Assembly (NCBI GenBank): GCA_003661365.1
Contig: QMVZ01000116.1
Location: 1-5,257, forward strand
DNA: 5,257 bases
Direction: 5' to 3'
Source of the DNA: Thermoproteota archaeon
GTDB lineage: Archaea; Korarchaeota; Korarchaeia; Korarchaeales; Korarchaeaceae
Positions within the stretch are counted from its first letter, which is position 1, and each line of letters opens with the position of its first letter. Below are positions 1 through 5,257 of this stretch, one piece after another. The translations under genes were made by a program, and so were the position numbers. The notes beneath the pieces were generated by a model. That model was not told the DNA's origin. It did not search any database and saw only the letters and a program-made list of their open reading frames with translations.

Positions 1-154
1 GAATGTTCCCTTCTTCATTTACGAGCACGATATCCTCTTCTTTCATTTCTTCACAGCCAATTATACTTGGAGTTATGAAGTAGGCTTTGCCCAGAAGTCT
101 ATTTTGATCGTTGGAATATAAGATCTTATGAGGGACAACATGGTCATCGATGCG
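1..154 (-). pseudogene. Class II aldolase/adducin-like fragment (partial, no start codon)
   Basis: An open minus-strand frame runs from codon 152-154 to the window edge at base 2, about 51 codons, and continues outside. It reads RIDDHVVPHKILYSND, then a stretch containing FITPS, EEDIVLVN and EEGN. The spacing of ITPS, EDIV and the following acidic-Gly-Asn matches class II aldolases such as fuculose-phosphate aldolase, where an ITPSG motif is followed by a PEDIVVxDxDGN motif. Those enzymes cleave or isomerise sugar phosphates with a zinc ion. The family normally has about 35-40 residues before this point, but here a TAA at 155-157 interrupts the frame and there is no ATG, GTG or TTG in frame after it. 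A TATA-like stretch (about 173-182, minus) lies just upstream. I infer a 5'-truncated or frame-broken gene. The Gly of ITPSG is Ile here, so the family call is moderate; a PUA-like fold was considered and fits less well. Confidence 0.45.
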
Positions 155-266
155 TTAACGTTCATATTTAATCGATTTTATAGCTGCGCTAATTTGCGTG
201 GGTTTGCTGGTGTAAGTGCGTTGCTGACTTGTATTTTCGGATGTCTAAGGTTGATTAGTTTGGGGA

Positions 267-431
267 GTGTCAAGACTTTTGGCTGAGTATAATGTTGAGG
301 AGGGTGCTTATGGAGATGAGATTTCAGATCGCTCTGCGCGAGCATTTGGACCTGAAATATACGAGTTGGCAGTACAGGCACCATTGAATGTCTGTTTGGA
401 TTACTCCCAAATGAAAGATCATCACTCGTGA
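267..431 (+). pseudogene. Short coding-like stretch of unknown identity, possible gene remnant
   Basis: The frame opens after a TGA at 252-254 and ends with TGA at 429-431. From a GTG at 267 it gives 54 residues beginning VSRLLAEYNVEEGAYGDE and including ARAFGPEIYELAVQAP and NVCLDYSQ. The balanced mix of charged, aromatic and small residues looks like real protein, unlike the opposite strand, which gives a Pro/His/Gln-rich reading. I do not recognise the family. There is no well-placed ribosome binding site (a GGGGAG run touches the GTG) and no upstream coding in the same frame, since TAA and TGA lie immediately before it. It may be the surviving piece of a larger gene, or a small gene. Confidence is low. 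Confidence 0.3.
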
Positions 432-484
432 TCGTCATGATAAGTGAATTTTTCTTGTTAGATGTTGTTTGGCTTCACAATAGG

Positions 485-492
485 TATATATA
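485..492 (+). promoter_or_regulatory. TATA box of the SCP2-cupin gene
   Basis: The octamer TATATATA stands in an otherwise mixed context, centred about 38 bp before the GTG at 527. An archaeal TATA box places transcription start about 25 bp downstream, near 513-515, leaving a leader of roughly 12 nt. This is position-based inference; no BRE was firmly identified. Confidence 0.5.
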
Positions 493-504
493 GGTTTTTT
501 CGTA

Positions 505-512
505 GAGGAGGA
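505..512 (+). promoter_or_regulatory. Purine-rich Shine-Dalgarno-like site before the SCP2-cupin gene
   Basis: GAGGAGGA is complementary to the 3' end of 16S rRNA. It lies 14 nt before the GTG at 527 and 23 nt before the in-frame ATG at 536, both longer than the usual 5-10 nt. No better start exists between it and 527 in this frame (ATT, AAA, GTT, TGG, GTT). It may also fall just upstream of the transcription start predicted from the TATA box, so its use in translation is uncertain. Confidence 0.4.
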
Positions 513-526
513 TTAAAGTTTGGGTT

Positions 527-1216
527 GTGGTTTGTATGGATGGTTTTGTGGGTTTTGTTAGGAGATTGGCGGATGATGCCTTGCTTTACACGTCTCTGTT
601 GAGGGCTGGTTTGGATGTGGTGAGAGGTTGTATCGAGCTTGCGGATACAGGTGAGGCTGTGACGGTTGTTGTTGGGGATGTGGTTGAGGTTGTTGAGGGT
701 TGTGTTGATCCAGACTTCAAAATACCGATGGATAGCGGAGTTTTTAAGAAAATCTTTAAAGGTGAAACAGACGTCTTTGCGCTTTCGGTTAAGGCTAGGG
801 CTGGTGAGACGCGACCGGTGGAATTCGAGTTGTACAGTGAGGATGAGTGTGTTTTGGAGGCTTGTAGAGCCTTCTTTACCTACCTCTTCGTTCCAGGTAG
901 GATTAAGGTGAAGAGTTTGACCTCAGAGTTGGCCGGTAGGGCTCATGGAGCGCATCCGATACCCCTGATCTACTGGGATGGTTTTCGCTCCGCTTGGTAT
1001 CTGGTAAGGGCCGGAGAGGTTCTTAACAGGGAGAGCGTCACGCATCCGTGGCCTGAAACATTCATAATTCTCCGGGGGAGGGGTAGAGCGGTTGTGGGTG
1101 ATGAGAAATTCGATTTGAAGCCGGGTATGGTGATCTACATTCCCCCAAACCTTGTTCATCAGGTTTGGGCGGAGGAAAATGTGGAGTTGATTTGGATGGC
1201 GTGGCAGGTTCGATGA
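527..1216 (+). CDS. SCP2-like/cupin two-domain protein
   Basis: The product has 229 residues. Residues about 25-125 look like an SCP2 (sterol carrier protein 2-like) lipid-binding domain: a hydrophobic beta stretch (AVTVVVGDVVEVVEG), then DPDFKIPMDSGVFKKIFKGE, the usual pD-x-x-I...f..i..G core of that fold, and a final helix (ACRAFFTYLF). A conserved-looking linker, about 122-165, is rich in PGRIKVK, GRAHGAHPIP and YWDGFRSAWY. Residues about 145-229 form a cupin barrel. Motif 1 is reduced to H173 and E177 with the usual first His replaced by Val, and motif 2 shows G200, two prolines and H211. The set H173/E177/H211 could bind a metal. No signal peptide or membrane helix is seen, so it is probably cytosolic. 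Substrate and reaction are unknown; an SCP2 pocket suggests a hydrophobic ligand. The start is GTG 527 (ATG 536 is the alternative). The first 200 bases are strikingly G+T rich. The domain calls come from pattern recognition by eye. Confidence 0.82.
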   Translation: MVCMDGFVGFVRRLADDALLYTSLLRAGLDVVRGCIELADTGEAVTVVVGDVVEVVEGCVDPDFKIPMDSGVFKKIFKGETDVFALSVKARAGETRPVEFELYSEDECVLEACRAFFTYLFVPGRIKVKSLTSELAGRAHGAHPIPLIYWDGFRSAWYLVRAGEVLNRESVTHPWPETFIILRGRGRAVVGDEKFDLKPGMVIYIPPNLVHQVWAEENVELIWMAWQVR

Positions 1217-1341
1217 GGATTTGTGAGATGCCTCTTTCTCTGCCCTTGACGTGAAGTTAGATGTTGATTTCTGGTGCCTCGTGTTTAGGAGAGTGTTGCT
1301 GACGATTTGATCTTTACACTTTTCTTGATTGTTTTTGGCAT

Positions 1342-2213
1342 GTGAGTAAGATCATCTCTATTTTTTGTGGGTTTAGAAGTTTTGACGTCTCAGCGTTTGG
1401 AACTGTCTCATATATCTCGGCCATGCCCATGATAGCAGAAGCTGGAAGGGGAAAGGGGATGCTTTTTGGCATCATGCACTTCTTCGAGTACTTAGCTGGC
1501 TTTGCTGGAACAGGTGCAAGTGCTTTGATTTCTGAGAGATATGGCCTCTCAGAGACGTTCTTTCTAGCTGGCATTCCCCTCATTTTAATAAGCACTTTAA
1601 TCTTACTAATAGTAAGGGAAAGAAGGATCAAAACAAGAAAACGGGTAGGGTTCTCCTTTTTCGCAGACCTTAAAGCAATAAAGAACGAGTCTACCTTGGC
1701 TAGGTTCTGCGCAATAAAGTCCTTGGATGCCTTTGCTTTCGGCTCAGCCTCCTTTATACCAATGCTTGGATCTAGGATAGGTCTCTCCTACAGGGAGATC
1801 TTCTCAATATACTCGATGAGGTCAGGTATGAGACCCTTATTTCTTTGGCAGGAGGTTTTCTTGCTGATAAAGTGAGGAGAAAGTGGCTATATGTGGGAAC
1901 ATTTGTGATTTCAACCATTTATTTCCTATTCTTGTTTCTCTCAGTCTTTAACAGTGTATTCTTCTTTTTAGCCTTCATAGCCCTATCAACAAATCCTCTG
2001 TTCGTTCCTGGGTTGTTGGCTTACACAATGGACTCGTTTCCCGAAGAAGACAGATCAAAAGCACTAGGAATTGAAGGTACCTTTACAAGCATCTTTGCAA
2101 CCCTAGGACCCTCTTTTGCAGGTTTCATGGCTCCAAACGATTTGATGGTTCCCTTCTTTATATCAGCTATTATTGAGGTGATGGTTCTGATGATAACCTT
2201 TACCTTGCCGTGA
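1342..2213 (+). pseudogene. MFS transporter, 5'-truncated and frameshifted
   Basis: Two overlapping frames, 1342-1875 and 1845-2213, together encode the later part of a major facilitator superfamily permease. The first frame has a TM4-like start, then RGKGMLFG leading into TM5, TM6 (about residues 73-92), a basic central loop (VRERRIKTRKR) and TM7 (about 120-140). The second frame carries the MFS signature GGFLADKVRRKW (loop motif between TM8 and TM9 in the second half), then four more hydrophobic segments including DRSKALGIEGTF. Reading frame 1 to GGT at 1825-1827 and then switching to TAT at 1827 gives a smooth join (SMRSG-YETLISLAGGFLADK), so one base is probably missing near 1826. TM1 to TM3 are absent: 1217-1341 has stops in this frame (TGA 1300-1302) and no hydrophobic coding. 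A charged tail (VTREEILRTRHQRP, ending TAG 2252-2254) in another frame may be the true C-terminus. Substrate unknown; the gene is very likely non-functional. Confidence 0.85.
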
Positions 2214-2376
2214 CGAGAGAGGAGATCCTTAGAACTAGACATCAGCGCCCTTAGCATAAATGTCTATTCGAAAACTGAACGTGCGCGTCTTAAATCTGTA
2301 TCGAATCTCCATTTCATCCTGAATCGGGTAGTGGAAAGAGGATTTTGTTAAAAATAAAAAAACAATATGATCTAAA

Positions 2377-2386
2377 TTTTTATATA
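2377..2386 (+). promoter_or_regulatory. TATA box of the vapBC operon
   Basis: TTTTTATATA is centred about 27 bp before the ATG at 2409, after an A/T-rich stretch with an A run (2351-2362). The archaeal spacing rule puts transcription start at or within a few bases of the ATG, so the vapB message is probably leaderless; no Shine-Dalgarno is present before 2409. Confidence 0.6.
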
Positions 2387-2387
2387 G

Positions 2388-2407
2388 GTAGTACTTCGAA
2401 GTACTAC
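2388..2407. promoter_or_regulatory. Perfect 20-bp palindrome, probable VapB/VapBC operator
   Basis: The sequence is GTAGTACTTC followed by its exact reverse complement, centred between 2397 and 2398; symmetry ends at 2387/2408. It begins one base after the TATA box and ends one base before the vapB ATG. AbrB-type antitoxins are dimers that commonly bind palindromes in their own promoter, alone or with the VapC toxin. Binding here would block promoter opening or RNA polymerase loading. The palindrome is seen directly; the operator role is inferred from its position. Confidence 0.65.
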
Positions 2408-2408
2408 T

Positions 2409-2642
2409 ATGTCCAGTAAACAACTGATAGTCAGAGTGACCCGGAAAGGTCAAGTCACAATTCCAAAGAAGTTCAGAAATATCTTAAACATAAAAGAAGG
2501 AGACTCTTTATATGTAAGACTTGATGGAGATAAGATAGTTTTCACAAAACCAGGAATTCCAGATCCTGGGGAACCTGTTGGAGAGGAGGAATATAACAGG
2601 ATAATAGGCCTTCTCGAGGAGGAAAGGAGGAAGTGGTCCTAG
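2409..2642 (+). CDS. vapB: AbrB/SpoVT-family antitoxin VapB
   Basis: The product has 77 residues. Residues about 5-50 form the swapped-hairpin AbrB DNA-binding domain, with the hallmark VTRKGQVTIPKKFRNILNIKEGD followed by two short strands (SLYVRLDGDKIVFTKP). The C-terminal tail (about 51-77, GIPDPGEPVGEEEYNRI and LLEEERRKW) is acidic and helical, as expected for the segment that wraps the toxin and blocks its active site. It neutralises the VapC RNase encoded just downstream and probably represses its own promoter through the palindrome immediately upstream. The start is ATG 2409, at or very near the predicted transcription start. The last 10 nt overlap vapC, so the two are one translationally coupled unit. 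Length is typical of archaeal VapB. No damage is seen. Confidence 0.92.
   Translation: MSSKQLIVRVTRKGQVTIPKKFRNILNIKEGDSLYVRLDGDKIVFTKPGIPDPGEPVGEEEYNRIIGLLEEERRKWS
2616..2622 (+). promoter_or_regulatory. Shine-Dalgarno for vapC inside vapB
   Basis: GAGGAGG lies 10 nt before the vapC GTG at 2633, within the 3' end of vapB. A second purine motif, AGGAGG at 2625-2630, is only 2 nt from the GTG and probably too close. These sites support GTG 2633 as the start and coupled translation of toxin after antitoxin. Confidence 0.55.
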
Positions 2643-3028
2643 TTCTAGACACCAGGTTTCTCATAGCGCATACTTTTCCTCCATCCAATGAAGATAGAAA
2701 AAGACTGAAAGTTTTTTCCTCTAAGATAGCGAGGGAGGAAATTCTCATACCTTCCGTAGTGGCTATAGAGTTCCTGAAGCTAGTTGGTTTGAGGCTTGGA
2801 AGAGAAGCGACAGAAGTAAGGATTAGACAATGGCTCAATACGTGTGCAAGAATACCTAGCTTTGGAGAGGAGGAATCTTTCTTGGCTGGTAGAATGGCTT
2901 TATCGCACAGGGATGTACCTTTGGCCGACGTGATGATTGCTGCAATCGCTAAGCTCCATAAAGCAGAGATCGTTAGCGATGATCCACACTTCTTTGAACT
3001 TGGAGTAAGGACGGTTTGGTACAAGTAA
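2633..3028 (+). CDS. vapC: PIN-domain ribonuclease toxin VapC
   Basis: The product has 131 residues, the usual length for VapC. It is a single PIN domain, a metal-dependent (Mg/Mn) RNase fold. The acidic active-site residues are D6 (LVLDTRFLIAH), E46 (VVAIEFLKL), D99 (VPLADVMIAAIA) and D116 or D117 (IVSDDPHF), in the standard order and spacing. VapC toxins cleave specific RNAs, often tRNA or rRNA, to stop translation; the target here cannot be told from sequence. The protein has no signal peptide and acts in the cytosol. It overlaps the antitoxin gene by 10 nt and starts with GTG, which may hold toxin output below antitoxin. The frame is complete and all catalytic residues are kept, so the toxin is probably active and must be held by VapB. 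Confidence 0.93.
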   Translation: MVLVLDTRFLIAHTFPPSNEDRKRLKVFSSKIAREEILIPSVVAIEFLKLVGLRLGREATEVRIRQWLNTCARIPSFGEEESFLAGRMALSHRDVPLADVMIAAIAKLHKAEIVSDDPHFFELGVRTVWYK

Positions 3029-3172
3029 GAGTCATTTGAAGCATTGTAGGTTTCTCGAAAAAATAGCCAAATATGCTTTGAGCTGGCAGCTTTGATTATA
3101 ACTCTGCTACGTACTAAGCTTCAAGAGCACTAAAATTATTGCCAAGATGCACCAGAAGCTTGAGTTATGTCA

Positions 3173-3933
3173 TCAAAATAGTAGAGAGAGGCATGTTAGC
3201 GCTCCCTCACACTTCTGAAATTCGCTCATGTCCAAGGTGATGACCTCATATCCAGCTTCCCTTACAATCTTTTCGGACTTTGGAAATCCCCTTGCCATCA
3301 AGACGAACTCATCGATGGCAAGAGCGTTGGCCGCGTAGGCCTCATCTTCTGGCACTACTAATACCCTGAACCCTTCAAGAACAGGATGGTTAGCGTATTT
3401 TCTCGTTGAAATGATCACTCCATTCCCCAGATATGAGATATAGCTTTTGAGATGAACGATGCTTTTGTCCAAGACTGTTTTAACCTCAACCTCGAACCAT
3501 TTCCTTAGTTGATTCACCCCTTCTTCGTTGGTCCTCTGGGTTACTCCACATATCAGGTGATCCTCAAGATGAAGAACATCCCCGCCCTCGATTGTTGCAG
3601 GAGAAATGGCCCTCTTAACTGGCATATATCCCTTTAAAACTCCAGAACTGCTTCTTCCTCTCCACGTCGGCTCTTTTTCGCCGTTCTACATATTAGAGCC
3701 TTACCTCCGTATATTACTGCATTATCCTCTACAAAGCAAGAATCCGGATGAAGATCGTCCCTAGGAAGATGAATTATCTCTAATCCTAATTCGGACAAAA
3801 TCCTGCAGTATTTCTCGTGTTGTCTTCTGGCAAGGGATAAATCTATGGTGTGGCGCATAGGATGCCTCGAGATACAATAAGCGTAACTATTGCTTGGCTC
3901 TCGAACAATCGCATGTTTTGGCATCAATTGCAT
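3173..3933 (-). pseudogene. Dimethylarginine dimethylaminohydrolase (DDAH) family enzyme, split by one frameshift
   Basis: Two minus-strand frames, 3634-3933 (99 aa) and 3173-3625 (150 aa), join into one enzyme of about 253 residues, close to the roughly 255 usual for DDAH. The first part holds the substrate-lid and pocket motifs (IVREPSNSY, DSCFVEDNAVI, RRGEEEAV). The second holds EGGDV (catalytic Glu, E13 of that part), CGVTQRTNEEG, HLKS (catalytic His, H58), PEDEAYAANAL, and GALTCLS with the nucleophile C145. Spacing of Glu, His and Cys matches the bacterial DDAH triad. Members hydrolyse methylated arginine to citrulline and an amine, or act on related guanidines; the substrate of archaeal forms is uncertain. 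The frames meet at a run of four T on the coding strand (3636-3639): one extra T would give EFLKGYMPVKRA without a break. ATG 3922-3924 (MPKHAIVREP) may be the true start rather than ATG 3931-3933. It could be a pseudogene, a base error, or a programmed shift. Confidence 0.9.
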
Positions 3934-3950
3934 AGGCGCTTATAATTCCA

Positions 3951-3961
3951 AAAATTATTTC
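3951..3961 (-). promoter_or_regulatory. Possible TATA box of the DDAH gene
   Basis: On the minus strand the A/T-rich stretch AAATAATTTTT lies 18-28 nt before ATG 3931-3933 and 27-37 nt before the in-frame ATG 3922-3924. That distance would give a leaderless message starting at or near one of these two codons, and no Shine-Dalgarno is visible before either. A second A/T patch (AATTATA, 3941-3947) is too close to serve. Weak, position-based evidence. Confidence 0.35.
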
Positions 3962-4187
3962 TTGATTGAGAAATGCTTTAGAGCCTAAAGATAAGAACTT
4001 TGTCCGAACTTGAAATCAAGCTAAAATGGTCGTCATAACTTTCTAACTCTACAAAAACCTCCTTAGAAAGTAATATGCAAATACATTATTCTTCTAAATA
4101 CGCTTTCCAGCAAATTTCCTATATGAAACTAATTTTCGGAACAGATATGACTAAAAGCCTTGGTGCTCAAACACATATTGATTGGTG
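3962..4187. other. Intergenic stretch, no gene seen
   Basis: This A/T-rich gap separates the 3' end of the beta-propeller gene from the DDAH promoter. I find no sustained coding frame: the minus-strand ATGs are followed quickly by stops. An AGGAGG on the minus strand (4059-4064) leads only to stops and a six-codon frame (ATG at about 4034-4036). No clear terminator hairpin was found. Confidence 0.5.
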
Positions 4188-4741
4188 TCATTTTGACGGC
4201 GATAGGCTTCTGCATATCATGAGATATGCAATGCTCAGCCCCAGAAATCCAATTATAACAGCTAACAAACGGATGTTCTGTAAGAGAGGCTTTGGTCTTC
4301 CTGGGCCTCCGCCAGCAAGCACTATTGCCTCGTTAAGTTCTGGCATTAAATCCTCAAAATTTTCTCCATCAAAACTGAATAGATACCCCCATCTACGGCT
4401 CCAGAATGAAGATCGCTTATTTGCAGCAATAAGCCACCTTCCGTCCCCCCAAATGACTTGCCCTATGTTAACTGGCCACCTGGATTTCCTGAAATTTATT
4501 AGAGAGAGGCCTTTTGGAGGCTTAACCAATTCTGCTCTCTTTCCATCATACTTAAGCAAGCAAGCCTCTGCAGGTACATTCGAAATGGGCCTTTTGTATG
4601 AAACTAGCCAGTGATCTCCGTTCTAGTCAGCATAAATCGGGATAAAGGATCTCAAACTAAGGTTCGAGAGATCTGCCGCGAGCGTTAACCTACTTCCTTC
4701 CAGCTTCATTAGCTTTCCCTTGGTACAGATTAACCAATATT

Positions 4742-4784
4742 CTCCGTTCCAATTCCAGCATATGCGCCAGTAATCTCCGTTCCA
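4742..4784 (-). repeat. 33-nt internal tandem duplication in a propeller blade
   Basis: The ten-base unit TGGAACGGAG (minus strand) occurs at 4775-4784 and again at 4742-4751, exactly 33 nt, or 11 codons, apart. The flanking bases are partly similar, so one blade reads DWNGDYWRIC and then NWNGEYWLIC back to back instead of a single motif. A third, mutated copy, with A for the second G of TGG, lies at 4616-4625. Confidence 0.7.
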
Positions 4785-4809
4785 GTCGGGGCCCCAATTT
4801 GACCTTATT

Positions 4810-4827
4810 TCTTCCAATATTGGAAGA
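4810..4827. repeat. Perfect 18-bp palindrome at the propeller frameshift
   Basis: TCTTCCAAT is followed directly by its reverse complement ATTGGAAGA, centred between 4818 and 4819. It lies inside the coding sequence, at the place where the reading frame of the beta-propeller gene changes. It is probably a chance or mutational product rather than a regulatory site. Confidence 0.6.
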
Positions 4828-5257
4828 GGTTGGCGTCGACTTCAACTTCCTCGAACTTCTTTCCATTGAAGAGAAGTAGCCTGCCCTCAGAAGAAAAGGA
4901 AAGCCAGTGCGTGCCATTTGAAATTTCCTTCCAAATATAGGGCAATTGTCTCTGAAGGATGGGTAGCCTCCACAAAAATGTTTTCTTAGGAAGGGTCCAG
5001 CTCAAGTTAACCAGTTTCTCTCCATCATAAGCGAAGGCCGAACAATAGTAAACCCCGCTTATCCCCAACCAGTACTTTCCAGTCCAGATTATGTGCGAAT
5101 GGACTCCCTCTATGTCAACTCTCCTTACAACGCTGAAGTTAGAGCCATCAAGCCTGACTAACCAGCCATCTGAGGTGCCAATAAGCCAGTACTCACCATT
5201 CCAATCAATTGCTGTTTCACTCCTAGCCTCTCCCTGCGCCTGCCATTCTTTATTCTC

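Larger units (their letters stand above)
4188..5257 (-). pseudogene. C-terminally membrane-anchored beta-propeller surface protein, broken and partial
   Basis: The frame enters from the window's right edge, so the N-terminus is missing; about 355 codons are visible. They contain at least six repeats of about 45-60 residues, each opening with W-x-G-x-Y/H-W-L (DWNGEYWLIG, TGKYWLGI, NGTHWLSF, DWNGDYWRIC, NGDHWLVS, GDGRWLIA) and followed by a strand ending in a D/N-G turn (LVRLDGSNF, AFAYDGEKL, LLFNGKKF, LLKYDGKRA, LFSFDGENF). This is the pattern of beta-propeller blades. After the last blade come a Gly/Pro linker (GGGPGRPKP) and one hydrophobic helix (LLAVIIGFLGLSIAYLMIC) with a short basic tail, the usual layout of archaeal proteins displayed outside and held by a C-terminal anchor. 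Two lesions are seen: a frame switch near 4805-4835 and an in-frame TAG at 4623-4625 where every other blade has Trp. Ligand or partner unknown. Confidence 0.85.

Noticed and set aside
421..432. Small hairpin ATCAC-TC-GTGAT
   Set aside because: A five-base stem with a two-base loop is expected by chance and has no T run to act as a terminator.
178..438. 86-residue minus-strand open frame
   Set aside because: Its product is rich in Pro, His and Gln with no fold-like pattern, and it lies opposite the more protein-like plus-strand frame at 267-431.
2542..3024. 160-residue minus-strand open frame
   Set aside because: It is the shadow of vapB and vapC, which have full catalytic and DNA-binding motifs on the plus strand.
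3029..3096. Short plus-strand frame after vapC (SHLKHCRFLEKIAKYALSWQL)
   Set aside because: It looks protein-like but has only about 22 codons with no start or binding site; too little to call a gene.
4059..4064. AGGAGG on the minus strand as a ribosome binding site
   Set aside because: The frames after it stop almost at once, with only a six-codon ATG frame, so there is no gene for it to serve.
4075..4614. 179-residue plus-strand open frame
   Set aside because: It is antisense to the beta-propeller gene, whose minus-strand translation shows clear repeats and a membrane anchor; the plus frame shows no motif.
4623..4625. TAG read as pyrrolysine
   Set aside because: The position is Trp in the matching blades and one transition explains it; there is no pyl gene or methylamine methyltransferase context in the window.

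Overview
The window looks archaeal, probably from a thermophilic member of the Thermoproteota/Korarchaeota side of the tree, but the exact lineage cannot be fixed from sequence alone. The reasons are TATA-like boxes about 25-30 bp ahead of start codons, near-leaderless starts, frequent GTG starts, a VapBC pair with an AbrB-type antitoxin, and a domain mix (SCP2-cupin, DDAH, C-terminally anchored beta-propeller) that fits such genomes. This lineage call is inference.

Layout. At the left edge (minus strand, 1-154) is a fragment that resembles the N-terminal part of a class II aldolase/adducin-type enzyme, cut off by the window and lacking a start codon. A short plus-strand coding-like stretch (267-431) of unknown identity follows. 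Next comes an intact gene (527-1216) with its own TATA-like element; it joins an SCP2-like domain to a C-terminal cupin. From 1342 to 2213 lies a decayed MFS transporter that has lost its first membrane segments and carries a frameshift near 1826.

The best preserved module is a type II toxin-antitoxin operon, vapB-vapC (2409-3028). Its two genes overlap by 10 nt. A perfect 20-bp palindrome sits exactly between the TATA box and the antitoxin ATG, which is the natural place for an autoregulatory operator.

On the minus strand, 3173-3933 encodes a dimethylarginine dimethylaminohydrolase (DDAH)-family enzyme. All three catalytic residues are present, but it is split by one missing base in a short T run. 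Further right (4188-5257, minus, running off the window) is a repeat-rich beta-propeller surface protein with a C-terminal membrane anchor. It is broken by a frameshift inside an 18-bp palindrome and by a Trp-to-stop change.

The genes do not form one pathway. The window reads as an accessory, eroding region with an intact toxin-antitoxin pair in its middle. Three genes carry single-base frame errors and one of these also has a nonsense codon, so either this is real gene decay or the assembly holds indel errors. The nonsense substitution and the missing MFS N-terminus favour at least some real decay. No rRNA, tRNA, CRISPR array or insertion sequence was recognised.
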